Source: Geobacter sp. UBA5730
GTDB taxonomy: Bacteria > Desulfobacterota > Desulfuromonadia > Geobacterales > Pseudopelobacteraceae
NCBI GenBank assembly: GCA_002419465.1
Contig: DIGE01000004.1
Coordinates: 1 to 64,000, forward strand
Length of the DNA stretch: 64,000 nt
Direction: 5' to 3'
How positions within the stretch are numbered: position 1 is the first letter of the stretch; each line of letters starts with the position of its first letter. The notes under the pieces were generated by a model, which saw nothing but the letters and a program-made list of their open reading frames with translations, ran no database searches and was not told where the DNA came from. Positions 44,632 through 53,171 of this stretch are shown piece by piece. The translations under genes and the position numbers were made by a program.

Positions 44632-46542
44632 ATGTCCATGATCAACGTAAGCTTGCCTGATGGTTCACAGCGGGAATTGGCTGCCGACGCAACCGTTGCC
44701 GACCTGGCCGCCTCGATTGGCGCCGGTCTGGCCAAGGCCGCCCTGGCCGGTCAAGTGAACGGTGAACTGGTGGACTTGTCGGCCCCACTTGCCGATGGCG
44801 CCACGGTCGCGATCATCACGGAAAAAAGTCCCGAGGCGCTGGATATCATCCGGCACTCCACCTCTCACCTGATGGCCCAAGCGGTCAAGGAGCTGTTTCC
44901 CCAGGCCAAGGTAACCATCGGTCCATCGGTTGAAAACGGTTTTTACTACGATTTTGATGTGGAGACCCCCTTTACGCCCGAGGACCTGGAGCGGATTGAA
45001 AAAAAGATGGCCGAGCTGGCAGCGGCTGGTATGGTGGTTGAGCGTTCGGTAAAGTCCAGTGCCGACGCGATCGCCTTTTTTGAACAGATGGGCGAGCCGT
45101 ACAAGAAGGAACTGATTGAGGGGTTTGGCACCGAAACGGTCTCCATCTATACCCAGGGTGGCTTTGCCGATCTTTGCCGTGGTCCCCACGTCCCCAATAC
45201 CGGCAAGCTCAAGGCATTCAAGCTGCTCTCGATTGCCGGCGCCTACTGGCGTGGTGATGAAAAGAACCGGATGCTGCAACGGATCTACGGCACCGCCTTT
45301 GTGGACAAGAAGGAGCTGGAGGCCTACCTGCACCGTCTTGAAGAGGCCAAGCGCCGCGATCACCGCAAGCTGGGCCGTGAACTGGATCTGTTCTCGTTCT
45401 CCGATGAGGTTGGCCCCGGTTTTGCTATCTGGCACCCCAAGGGGGCCATGCTGCGCACCCTGCTGGAAGATTTCGAGCGCAAGGAGCACTTAAAGCGTGG
45501 CTACGATATTGTTGTAGGGCCCCAGATTCTCAAGACTGAGCTCTGGCAGCGTTCCGGCCACTACGACAACTACCGCGAAAATATGTACTTCACCGAGGTG
45601 GACGAGCAAAGCTTCGGCGTTAAGCCGATGAACTGCCTTGCCCACATGATTATCTACAAATCGCAGTTGCGCAGCTACCGCGACCTGCCGCAACGCTATT
45701 TTGAATTGGGTACGGTGCACCGTCATGAACGGGCAGGCGTGTTGCACGGCTTGCTGAGGGTACGCTGTTTTACCCAGGATGATGCTCATATTCTCTGTAC
45801 CCCCGAGCAGTTGGATGCCGAGATCAAGGGCGTGCTGAAGTTTGTCTCCGATGTGATGGGGATCTTCGGTTTTGAATACGAAATGGAACTGTCGACCCGT
45901 CCCGAGAAGTCCATCGGCAGCGACGACGACTGGGAACGTGCCACCAACGCCCTGTTGGGCGCTTTGAAGGATACCGGCCGCCCCTTTGAGATCAATGAAG
46001 GCGATGGTGCCTTCTATGGCCCCAAGATTGACATCAAACTGCGTGATTGTCTTGACAGACGGTGGCAGTGTGCTACTATCCAGTGCGATTTTACCCTACC
46101 CGAGCGGTTCGATCTGACCTATGTTGCCAGTGACGGTGAGCGTAAACGGCCGGTCATGGTGCATCGGGTTATCCTCGGTTCCATTGAACGCTTTATCGGC
46201 GTACTGATCGAACACTTTGCCGGCAACTTCCCGCTTTGGCTCGCTCCGGTGCAGGCGGTTGTACTGACGGTGACTGACAACCAGATTCCCTATGCCCAGG
46301 AGGTGTTTAAACAACTCCGCGGGGCCGGGATCAGGGTCCAGGAAGATCTTCGCAACGAGAAGTTGAACTTCAAGATCCGTGAGGCGCAGCTACAGAAGAT
46401 TCCGTATATGCTGGTGATCGGGGACAAAGAAGTGGAGCAGGGCACTGTCACACCACGTTTTCGCGACGGCACTAATCTGCATGCCATGAAACCGGAAGAA
46501 TTTATCGCCTTTGTCGAGTTAGAAGTTAAAGCACATAAGTAA
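44632..46542 (+). CDS. thrS: Threonyl-tRNA synthetase
   Basis: Class II synthetase of 636 residues with the full bacterial layout: TGS domain (residues 1-62), editing domain (HSTSHLMAQAVKELFPQ onward), catalytic core with the zinc-site cysteine in KPMNCLAHM, HRHERAGVLHGLLRVR, and a C-terminal anticodon-binding domain (PVQAVVLTVTD). ATG 44632 is preceded by GGAGAAAACGG. infC follows as in many genomes. Confidence 0.96.
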   Translation: MSMINVSLPDGSQRELAADATVADLAASIGAGLAKAALAGQVNGELVDLSAPLADGATVAIITEKSPEALDIIRHSTSHLMAQAVKELFPQAKVTIGPSVENGFYYDFDVETPFTPEDLERIEKKMAELAAAGMVVERSVKSSADAIAFFEQMGEPYKKELIEGFGTETVSIYTQGGFADLCRGPHVPNTGKLKAFKLLSIAGAYWRGDEKNRMLQRIYGTAFVDKKELEAYLHRLEEAKRRDHRKLGRELDLFSFSDEVGPGFAIWHPKGAMLRTLLEDFERKEHLKRGYDIVVGPQILKTELWQRSGHYDNYRENMYFTEVDEQSFGVKPMNCLAHMIIYKSQLRSYRDLPQRYFELGTVHRHERAGVLHGLLRVRCFTQDDAHILCTPEQLDAEIKGVLKFVSDVMGIFGFEYEMELSTRPEKSIGSDDDWERATNALLGALKDTGRPFEINEGDGAFYGPKIDIKLRDCLDRRWQCATIQCDFTLPERFDLTYVASDGERKRPVMVHRVILGSIERFIGVLIEHFAGNFPLWLAPVQAVVLTVTDNQIPYAQEVFKQLRGAGIRVQEDLRNEKLNFKIREAQLQKIPYMLVIGDKEVEQGTVTPRFRDGTNLHAMKPEEFIAFVELEVKAHK

Positions 46543-46571
46543 CATGTTGGTATCTTGTACGGAGGTGTGTC

Positions 46572-47099
46572 ATAGCCGCTCCTAAAACTGCAACGGTTAA
46601 CATTAACCAGGCCATTCGCGCACAAGAGGTGCGTGTAGTTGCCGATGACGGCGAACAGTTGGGGGTTTTGACCCTTCGCGAGGCCCTGGAGGCCGCCGAA
46701 GCACGGCACCTCGATCTGGTGGAGGTCTCTCCGACCGCCACACCGCCGGTCTGTCGTATCATGGACTACGGCAAGTTCAAGTATCAGACCAGCAAGAAAC
46801 AGCAGGAAGCCAAGAAGAAACAGGTGCAGGTGCAGGTCAAAGAGGTCAAGATCCGTCCCAAGACCGATGACCACGACCTGGACTTCAAGATCAAGCATGT
46901 GCGCCGTTTTCTGGAAGAGGGCAACAAGGCCAAGGTAACCCTGGTCTACCGTGGCCGTGAGATCACCCATCAGGATATTGGCCGCGCAGTGATTGAAAAA
47001 TTTGCGGCCGAACTGGTTGATGTCGGCGTGGTGGAGGTGGCCCCCCGGATTGACGGTCGCCAACTGTTTATGATTATTGCGCCGAAGGCGAAAAAATAA
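46572..47099 (+). CDS. infC: Translation initiation factor IF-3 (AUA start)
   Basis: Binds the 30S subunit and checks initiator tRNA and start codon. Reading from ATA at 46572 gives 175 residues (typical length), beginning with the conserved INQAIRAQEVRVV region and containing LVEVSPTATPPVCRIMDYGKF. GGAGGT lies five bases before the ATA, and no ATG, GTG or TTG occurs in frame between the site and the conserved N-terminus; the first in-frame GTG (46629) would delete part of the conserved domain. IF-3 genes use rare starts (AUU in E. coli) for autoregulation; AUA would serve the same purpose. Confidence 0.88.
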   Translation: MAAPKTATVNINQAIRAQEVRVVADDGEQLGVLTLREALEAAEARHLDLVEVSPTATPPVCRIMDYGKFKYQTSKKQQEAKKKQVQVQVKEVKIRPKTDDHDLDFKIKHVRRFLEEGNKAKVTLVYRGREITHQDIGRAVIEKFAAELVDVGVVEVAPRIDGRQLFMIIAPKAKK

Positions 47100-47132
47100 C
47101 CTGTATAGTTATACATTACAAAGGAGTCTGCA

Positions 47133-47330
47133 ATGCCCAAGATCAAGACCAACCGCGCCGCTGCCAAGCGCTTTAAAAAGACCGGTACCGGCAAGGTCAA
47201 GCGCGCCTGTGCCTTTACCAGCCATATTCTGACCTGCAAGTCACGCAAGCGTAAGCGCAACCTGCGCCAGGGCGGCATGGTTGCCGCAGTTGACCAGAAG
47301 AACATCTGCGCACTGATTCCTTACCTGTAA
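47133..47330 (+). CDS. rpmI: 50S ribosomal protein L35
   Basis: A 65-residue basic protein starting PKIKTNRAAAKRFKKTGTGK, the L35 hallmark. It lies between infC and rplT as in most bacteria and has AAGGAG upstream. Confidence 0.95.
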   Translation: MPKIKTNRAAAKRFKKTGTGKVKRACAFTSHILTCKSRKRKRNLRQGGMVAAVDQKNICALIPYL

Positions 47331-47423
47331 CCGTGTAAGGTTAGGCGCACCACTGGTGCGCCGACCCAGAACCGTGAGGAACGGCCCCTTGCGGATCGGG
47401 CAATTCATTTAAAGGAGTTCAAG
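47331..47423 (+). promoter_or_regulatory. rpmI-rplT intergenic leader with hairpins
   Basis: This 93-base gap contains GGCGCACCACTGGTGCGCC (a 9-bp self-complementary stem) and a second GC-rich region before the rplT AAAGGAG. In other bacteria L20 represses rpmI-rplT by binding structured leader RNA. A link here is only suggested by position. Confidence 0.3.
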
Positions 47424-47777
47424 ATGCCGAGAGTAAAAGGTGGTTTTAAGACGCGTCAGCGTCGTAACAAGGTGCTCAAGCTGGCTAAAGGTTACCGGGG
47501 CGCACGGAGCAAGCTGTTCCGCAGCGCAACCGAGGCGGTGGACCGGGCATTGAATTATGCCTTCCGCGACCGTCGTGTGAAGAAGCGGGACTTCCGGGCG
47601 CTCTGGATCATGCGAATCAACGCGGCTTCCCGTTTGAACGGGCTGCCTTACAGTAAGTTCATCTTCGGTCTCAAGAAGGCTGATATCCAGATCGACCGCA
47701 AGGTTCTGGCCGATATCGCCATCACCGATCCGAAGGGGTTCGCCGAGATCTCGGCCTTGGCCAAGGCACAGCTTTAA
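47424..47777 (+). CDS. rplT: 50S ribosomal protein L20
   Basis: A 117-residue 23S rRNA-binding protein required early in 50S assembly: VKGGFKTRQRRNKVLKLAKG at the N-terminus, RDRRVKKRDFRALWIMRIN in the middle. A strong terminator follows. Confidence 0.96.
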   Translation: MPRVKGGFKTRQRRNKVLKLAKGYRGARSKLFRSATEAVDRALNYAFRDRRVKKRDFRALWIMRINAASRLNGLPYSKFIFGLKKADIQIDRKVLADIAITDPKGFAEISALAKAQL

Positions 47778-47790
47778 GCCGGGCTGATCC

Positions 47791-47834
47791 ACAGAAAAAA
47801 GGAATGGGGCTTCGTGCTCTCATTCCTTTTTCAG
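47791..47834 (+). terminator. Intrinsic terminator after rplT
   Basis: AAAAAGGAATG and CATTCCTTTTT pair around GGGCTTCGTGCTCT. Confidence 0.8.
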
Positions 47835-47885
47835 TTTTGTCACATGCCATCTAATAAGGCGTTATGCTAGGTAGGGGTTTTTACT

Positions 47886-48902
47886 ATGCGGGAGCAGCTT
47901 GAGCAGATGCGGCAACAGGCCATTGCGGCCATCGCGGCGGCAACCTCGGAAGAGGTCCTGAACGAAATCAGGGTTCGTTTTCTGGGACGTAAAGGGGAGT
48001 TGACCGGCCTGATGAAGGGGTTGGGCAGTTTGCCTGCCGACGAGCGACCCAAGGTGGGACAGCTGGTCAACGTGGTCAAGGAAGGGCTGGAAGAGGCGGT
48101 TGAACTGGCCCTGACTGCGGCCCGTAAGGCTGCCACGGACCAGCGTCTGGCCACCGAGCGGATTGATGTCACCCTGCCGGGACGTCAGCGGCGACTGGGC
48201 AGCAAGCATCCGGTGACCCTGGTGGTGGAAGAAGTCAGCGATATCTTTGCTGGTTTGGGATTTTCAGTGGCCGAAGGACCCGAGATCGAACATGACTGGT
48301 ACAATTTCGAGGCCCTGAATTTTCCGCCTGAACATCCGGCCCGCGATATGCAGGATACCTTTTTTGTGGAGAACCAGCTGCTGCTGAGAACCCATACCTC
48401 GCCGGTCCAGATCCGCACCATGCTGAAACAAAAACCACCGGTGCGGATCATCGCTCCCGGCACGGTGTATCGTTGTGATTCTGATGCCACCCATTCGCCG
48501 ATGTTTCATCAGATTGAAGGCCTGATGGTGGATACCAGGGTTTCCTTTGCCGATCTGAAAGGAATCCTGACGATCTTCACCAACCAGCTGTTCGGGCAAA
48601 AAACCGGTGTGCGGCTGCGGCCCAGCTTCTTTCCCTTTACCGAGCCCTCGGCAGAGGTGGATATCGCCTGCGTGATCTGTGGCGGTTCTGGTTGCCGGGT
48701 TTGTAAACAGACCGGCTGGCTCGAGATACTGGGGGCCGGCATGGTTGACCCTGAGGTGTTCCGCCATGTCGGCTACGACGCGGAACAGTTTTCCGGCTTT
48801 GCTTTTGGCATGGGGATTGAGCGGATTGCGATGCTCAAGTATGGCATCAGCGATATGCGTCTGCTGTTCGAAAACGACGTCCGTTTCCTTGCACAGTTCT
48901 GA
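47886..48902 (+). CDS. pheS: Phenylalanyl-tRNA synthetase alpha subunit
   Basis: Catalytic subunit of the class II alpha2-beta2 enzyme, 338 residues: N-terminal coiled coil, RFLGRKGELTGLMKGL, HPARDMQDTFFV, YRCDSDATHSPMFHQIEG and a C-terminal GFAFGMGIERIAMLKYGI. It has its own start region after the rplT terminator and is followed by pheT. Confidence 0.96.
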   Translation: MREQLEQMRQQAIAAIAAATSEEVLNEIRVRFLGRKGELTGLMKGLGSLPADERPKVGQLVNVVKEGLEEAVELALTAARKAATDQRLATERIDVTLPGRQRRLGSKHPVTLVVEEVSDIFAGLGFSVAEGPEIEHDWYNFEALNFPPEHPARDMQDTFFVENQLLLRTHTSPVQIRTMLKQKPPVRIIAPGTVYRCDSDATHSPMFHQIEGLMVDTRVSFADLKGILTIFTNQLFGQKTGVRLRPSFFPFTEPSAEVDIACVICGGSGCRVCKQTGWLEILGAGMVDPEVFRHVGYDAEQFSGFAFGMGIERIAMLKYGISDMRLLFENDVRFLAQF

Positions 48903-48953
48903 AACGGTCTTTCCTCGTTTCTTGCTGGACACTATGTTTCGTCAGGTGAACCT

Positions 48954-51359
48954 ATGAAAGTTACCTATAACTGGCTGAAAGAGTTTGTTGATTTCGATCT
49001 GTCCCCCACCGCGCTGGCTGACCTGCTGACCATGCTGGGCCTTGAAGTGGAGGGGGTCGAGCAGATCGGCGGCGGCTTGGATGAGGTGGTGGTGGCCCGG
49101 GTGGTGGAGAAGGCCCAGCATCCCAATGCCGACAAACTGTCGCTCTGCAAGGTTGATAACGGCCGTGAGATTCTGGACGTGGTTTGTGGCGCCCAGAACT
49201 TTAAACAGGGCGATACAGTGGCCCTGGCCCAGATTGGCGCCGTGCTGCCGGGTGATTTCAAGATCAAGCGCACTAAAATCCGTGGTGAAGAGTCCTGCGG
49301 CATGCTCTGCTCCGAGAAGGAGCTGGCTCTGGCCGTTGAGAGCACCGGGATCATGGTACTGTCTGCCGATCTGCCCCTGGGTGTCCCGTTGTTTGATGCT
49401 CTGGGGATCAAGGATACGGTCTTTGAGATTGGTCTGACCCCGAACCGTGCCGACTGTTTGAGTGTGATCGGCATCGCCCGTGAGATAGCGGCCAAGCTGG
49501 GCACCAAGCTGAAGTTGGTTGAGCATACTGTGTCTGAAGGGACGGACCCGGTTGGCAATCATGTCGGCGTCACCATTGCAGCCCCGACCGGCTGCCCACG
49601 CTATGCCGCCCGCTATATCAGCGGCTGCACTATCGCCCCGTCACCGGTCTGGCTGGCTAACCGCCTGCAGGCGGTGGGTGTTCGTTCCATCAATAACGTG
49701 GTGGATATCACCAACCTGATCATGATCGAGCTGGGACATCCGCTGCACGCCTTTGATTCCCGCCAGGTGGCCGGCGGTCAGATCGTGGTGCGCAAGGCGG
49801 CCGAGGGCGAGCTTTTCATTACCCTGGATGGACAGGAGCGGGTACTCAAGGCCGATGATCTGGTGATCTGTGATCAACAGCGCGCCGTGGCCCTGGCCGG
49901 TATCATGGGGGGTCAAAACTCAGAGATCAAGGATGATACCCGTGACATCTTGCTGGAAAGCGCTTTTTTCGATCCGCCGACGATCCGCCGCACCAGCAAG
50001 CGTTTGGGGCTGCATACCGAATCATCACACCGTTTCGAGCGGGGCGCCGATATCGGCATGGTGCCGATGGCTCTCGACCGAGCGGCCCGTTTGATGGCTG
50101 AACTGGCTGGCGGTACCATAGCGGCAGGCCTGGTGGACAACCACCCGGCTCCCAGGCAGCCGATCAGTATCCTGTTCCGTCCGCAACGTTGTAATGAAAT
50201 GATCGGCATCCAGCTGACTGCCGAGCGGATGGCGGAACTGTTCCGTAACCTTGCCTTTGGCGTTGAGCATACCAGCGATGGCAGCCTGCAGGTCGATATC
50301 CCCAGCTGGCGGATTGACATTGAGCGTGAGATCGACCTGATTGAAGAGATCTGCCGCCTGAACGGTTTTGACCAGATTCCGGCCACTATGCCGGTGGCTG
50401 CCGTGATCTCCGACCGCCCCAGCCGCCATCAACAGCTACAGCGGCTTGTGCGCGACCATTTTGTGGCTGAGGGGATGAACGAGATTGTTACCTTCAGCTT
50501 TATCGGTCCAGACGGTGCTGACAAGCTGGGCTTAGCTGCGGATGATCCGCGCCGGGCCGGCATCCGGCTCTGTAATCCGCTGGCAGAGGAACAGTCGGTC
50601 ATGCGCACTACCCTGATGCCGGGGTTGTTGGATACCGCCTCCCGAAATATGAGCTTTCGCTCCCTCGATCTGCGTCTGTTCGAGATGCGACGCATCTACG
50701 TGCCGAAGGCTGGCGAGGAGTTACCCCACGAACCGATCTGGGTGGCAGGTCTGTTCAGTGGCGCCCGTTTTGCTGAGGGCTGGTGCCAACAGTCGACCGA
50801 GACTGATTTTTTCGATGCCAAGGCTGTTTTGGAAAGTCTGTTCAGCCGTCTGCAGATCGCCGATGTTCATTGGGATGCCGAAAATCCTGAGGTGTATTAC
50901 CATCCCGGCAAGGCCTGCCATATTTTTAGCGGCAACACGGCCATCGGGACCTTGGGAGAGCTCCATCCATCGACTCAGGCTGCTTTTGAACTTGAACGGA
51001 CATCCTACTGTTTCGAGCTTGATTTTGAGGCGCTGGTTCGTCTGTCCGGCAATCGTCAGCCGATTGTGCCACCATCCCGTTACCCCGAGAGTGTCCGGGA
51101 TCTGGCTTTACTGGCGCCGTTGGAGCTGGCCGCTGAACAGCTGATCGCCTGTGTCAGGGGGCTGCGCTTGAAGGAGCTGAAAACGGTTGCAATCTTTGAC
51201 CTGTATCAGGGAGAGAATATCCCGGCCGGTCACAAGAGCATCGCTCTGCGGCTGCGCTATCGTTCTCTGGAGCGTACCTTGACTGATGATGAGGTTTCTG
51301 TGTTGCACCAGAAGGTAGTTGCCACCCTGACAAAAAAATTGGGTGTTGCATTACGATAA
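48954..51359 (+). CDS. pheT: Phenylalanyl-tRNA synthetase beta subunit
   Basis: An 801-residue subunit with tRNA-binding (EMAP-like) domain at about 40-150 (CKVDNGREILDVVCGA), B3/B4 editing region (NVVDITNLIMIELGHPLHAFD), B5 domain, catalytic-like core, and a C-terminal anticodon-binding FDX domain (SRYPESVRDLALL). Length and order are normal. Confidence 0.96.
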   Translation: MKVTYNWLKEFVDFDLSPTALADLLTMLGLEVEGVEQIGGGLDEVVVARVVEKAQHPNADKLSLCKVDNGREILDVVCGAQNFKQGDTVALAQIGAVLPGDFKIKRTKIRGEESCGMLCSEKELALAVESTGIMVLSADLPLGVPLFDALGIKDTVFEIGLTPNRADCLSVIGIAREIAAKLGTKLKLVEHTVSEGTDPVGNHVGVTIAAPTGCPRYAARYISGCTIAPSPVWLANRLQAVGVRSINNVVDITNLIMIELGHPLHAFDSRQVAGGQIVVRKAAEGELFITLDGQERVLKADDLVICDQQRAVALAGIMGGQNSEIKDDTRDILLESAFFDPPTIRRTSKRLGLHTESSHRFERGADIGMVPMALDRAARLMAELAGGTIAAGLVDNHPAPRQPISILFRPQRCNEMIGIQLTAERMAELFRNLAFGVEHTSDGSLQVDIPSWRIDIEREIDLIEEICRLNGFDQIPATMPVAAVISDRPSRHQQLQRLVRDHFVAEGMNEIVTFSFIGPDGADKLGLAADDPRRAGIRLCNPLAEEQSVMRTTLMPGLLDTASRNMSFRSLDLRLFEMRRIYVPKAGEELPHEPIWVAGLFSGARFAEGWCQQSTETDFFDAKAVLESLFSRLQIADVHWDAENPEVYYHPGKACHIFSGNTAIGTLGELHPSTQAAFELERTSYCFELDFEALVRLSGNRQPIVPPSRYPESVRDLALLAPLELAAEQLIACVRGLRLKELKTVAIFDLYQGENIPAGHKSIALRLRYRSLERTLTDDEVSVLHQKVVATLTKKLGVALR

Positions 51360-51363
51360 ACTG

Positions 51364-51392
51364 TTGCGGTTGTAGAAACCACGTGCTATAAA
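51364..51392 (+). promoter_or_regulatory. Possible promoter upstream of ihfA
   Basis: TTGCGG (51364-51369) and TATAAA (51387-51392) with a 17-base spacer lie about 65 bases before the ihfA start. Confidence 0.4.
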
Positions 51393-51456
51393 GCTTTCCT
51401 CCTGTTCACAGGGTTTTATAATCTGTATGAATGCTTGCTATTTAGGTGGGGTTATT

Positions 51457-51738
51457 ATGACGAAAGCTGATATTGTTGAACGGATTCATCAGAAGATCGG
51501 TCTCTCCAAGAAAGAGTCTGCCGAGATGGTGGAAATGGTCTTCGGTATCATGAAAACTACCCTGGAAGCTGGCGATAAGATCAAGATCGCCGGATTCGGC
51601 AACTTTGTGGTCAAACAGAAGTCGGATCGCCGTGGCCGCAATCCGCAGACCGGCGAGGCGATCACCATCAGCGCCCGTCGTATTCTGACCTTTAAGCCCA
51701 GCCAGGTTTTGAAGAGTTCCATCAATATCGAGGACTAA
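51457..51738 (+). CDS. ihfA: Integration host factor alpha subunit
   Basis: DNA-bending protein of 93 residues (KADIVERIHQKIGLSKKES, GFGNFVVKQKSDRRGRNPQT). Location after pheT, as in E. coli, and the RRGRNPQTGE arm support IhfA over HU. ATG 51457 is preceded by AGGTGGGG; an upstream ATG at 51427 lacks such a site. Confidence 0.9.
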   Translation: MTKADIVERIHQKIGLSKKESAEMVEMVFGIMKTTLEAGDKIKIAGFGNFVVKQKSDRRGRNPQTGEAITISARRILTFKPSQVLKSSINIED

Positions 51739-51762
51739 CCGCGGAGGGTTACGGGGCCGGTC

Positions 51763-52113
51763 ATGCAACCCTCAATCCCGGATAAGACGTACTACAAGAT
51801 TGGCGAGGTTGCCAAGCTGGCCGATCTGAAGAGCTCGGTGCTCCGCTTTTGGGAAACTGAGTTTTCTTTTCTGCGTCCTGAAAAAAGTTCCAGTGGACAA
51901 CGATTGTATAGCAAGCATGATATTGCCTTGATCCAGCAGATCAAGCAGCTGCTGTATCAGGAAAAATATACCATTGAAGGGGTTCGCAAACGATTTTCTC
52001 CTCAGCGGACCCGGTGCCCGGAACCCCAATCCGCCGGGCAGGAGCAACAGGATTTTCGCTCACTCTTGCAGTCGATCCGGCAGGAGTTGATCAACCTTCG
52101 AGCAACACTGTAG
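51763..52113 (+). CDS. MerR family transcriptional regulator
   Basis: A 116-residue protein with a MerR-type winged helix (YYKIGEVAKLADLKSSVLRFWE, SGQRLYSKHDIALIQQIKQLL) and a short C-terminal helix without an effector domain. Small MerR-like proteins next to ihfA are common in related proteobacteria; the target is unknown. It follows ihfA by 24 bases. Confidence 0.85.
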   Translation: MQPSIPDKTYYKIGEVAKLADLKSSVLRFWETEFSFLRPEKSSSGQRLYSKHDIALIQQIKQLLYQEKYTIEGVRKRFSPQRTRCPEPQSAGQEQQDFRSLLQSIRQELINLRATL

Positions 52114-52116
52114 TTT

Positions 52117-52193
<77 letters not shown>

Positions 52194-52223
52194 AATAGAT
52201 CTGGCTTAAGGTCAGGCAGGCGC

Positions 52224-52251
52224 AAAAGCCCCGGAAGCTTCGGGGCTTTTG
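52224..52251 (+). terminator. Intrinsic terminator after tRNA-Pro
   Basis: AAAGCCCCG and CGGGGCTTT pair across GAAGCTT with T residues following. Confidence 0.8.
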
Positions 52252-52332
52252 CCGTTGTATCTGCGGGTAAGCCATCCCGTCGTATAAAATCTGCTGCTAG
52301 CTTGCGCCAGGGCCTGCCCTTCGTATTATTCC

Positions 52333-52360
52333 TTGACAAACCGGCCATTTTCACTATATT
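52333..52360 (+). promoter_or_regulatory. Sigma-70 promoter for the yceD-rpmF-plsX-fab operon
   Basis: TTGACA (52333-52338), a 16-base spacer and TATATT (52355-52360), about 36 bases before the first gene of the lipid operon. Confidence 0.7.
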
Positions 52361-52396
52361 ACATCGTTTCTTAACCCTCACTATTCAGGGCGTGCC

Positions 52397-52936
52397 ATGA
52401 AGGTCAGACTAGACCATATCCGTGAGGTGACCCGGGAACTGTTGTTTGTCGAGCCAATCGAATCCTTTCCGGTGCTGATGGCCATGGTTGAGGCCGGCGA
52501 GTGTGTTTTTGCCGGTTCAGTGCGGGTTCAACTGACCGCTGGCCGTGAGATGGACCACTACCGGGTTGAAGGATCGGTGCATGTGCCGGTTCGCCAGTCC
52601 TGCTCCCGTTGTCTTGCTTCGTTTGAGCAGGAATTGTCTTCCCGTTTTACGATCATCTTCCGCGAGGGTACCGCACCGGTTGAAGATGATGATGAGGTTG
52701 AACTGGGCGAACAGGACCTGGTCTCCGCCAGCTTCAGTGGCGATGAGATCGATCTGCTGCCGGAGATTGGTGAACAGGTTGCTCTGGCCATACCGCTGAA
52801 GCCGCTTTGTTCCGTAGGTTGTAAAGGGCTTTGCCCGGTCTGTGGCGCAGATATGAATGCAGCACCCTGTGGTTGTTCCCGTGAACCGGTTAATCTTAAG
52901 TTTGCAGCTTTAAAGGACTTCAAGGTCCAACGTTAA
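52397..52936 (+). CDS. yceD: DUF177 (YceD) family protein
   Basis: A 179-residue protein with the family pattern VPVRQSCSRCLASFE near residue 70 and a C-terminal cysteine region (CSVGCKGLCPVCGADMN) that could bind metal. YceD relatives act in 23S rRNA processing and nearly always precede rpmF, as here. Confidence 0.87.
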   Translation: MKVRLDHIREVTRELLFVEPIESFPVLMAMVEAGECVFAGSVRVQLTAGREMDHYRVEGSVHVPVRQSCSRCLASFEQELSSRFTIIFREGTAPVEDDDEVELGEQDLVSASFSGDEIDLLPEIGEQVALAIPLKPLCSVGCKGLCPVCGADMNAAPCGCSREPVNLKFAALKDFKVQR

Positions 52937-52969
52937 ACCCGGCCAGTCGGCCGCAAAGGAGAATCCGCC

Positions 52970-53155
52970 ATGGCAGTACCCAAGAAGAAAACATCCAAAT
53001 CCCGCAAGAATATGCGACGGGCCCATGATTTTTTGACTCCCCCCTCGTTGTCGGTTTGCCCTGCATGCAAGTCCGCCAAGATGCCTCACCGTGCCTGCCC
53101 TTCCTGCGGTACCTATAAGGGGAAGGAAGTAGCCGGCGCAGCAAAAAAAGCCTGA
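52970..53155 (+). CDS. rpmF: 50S ribosomal protein L32
   Basis: A 61-residue L32 starting AVPKKKTSKSRKNMRRAHDF with zinc-ribbon cysteines CPACKSAKMPHRACPSCG (the four-cysteine form). AAGGAG precedes the ATG. Confidence 0.95.
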   Translation: MAVPKKKTSKSRKNMRRAHDFLTPPSLSVCPACKSAKMPHRACPSCGTYKGKEVAGAAKKA

Positions 53156-53171
53156 TAGTTTCTCATTGTCT

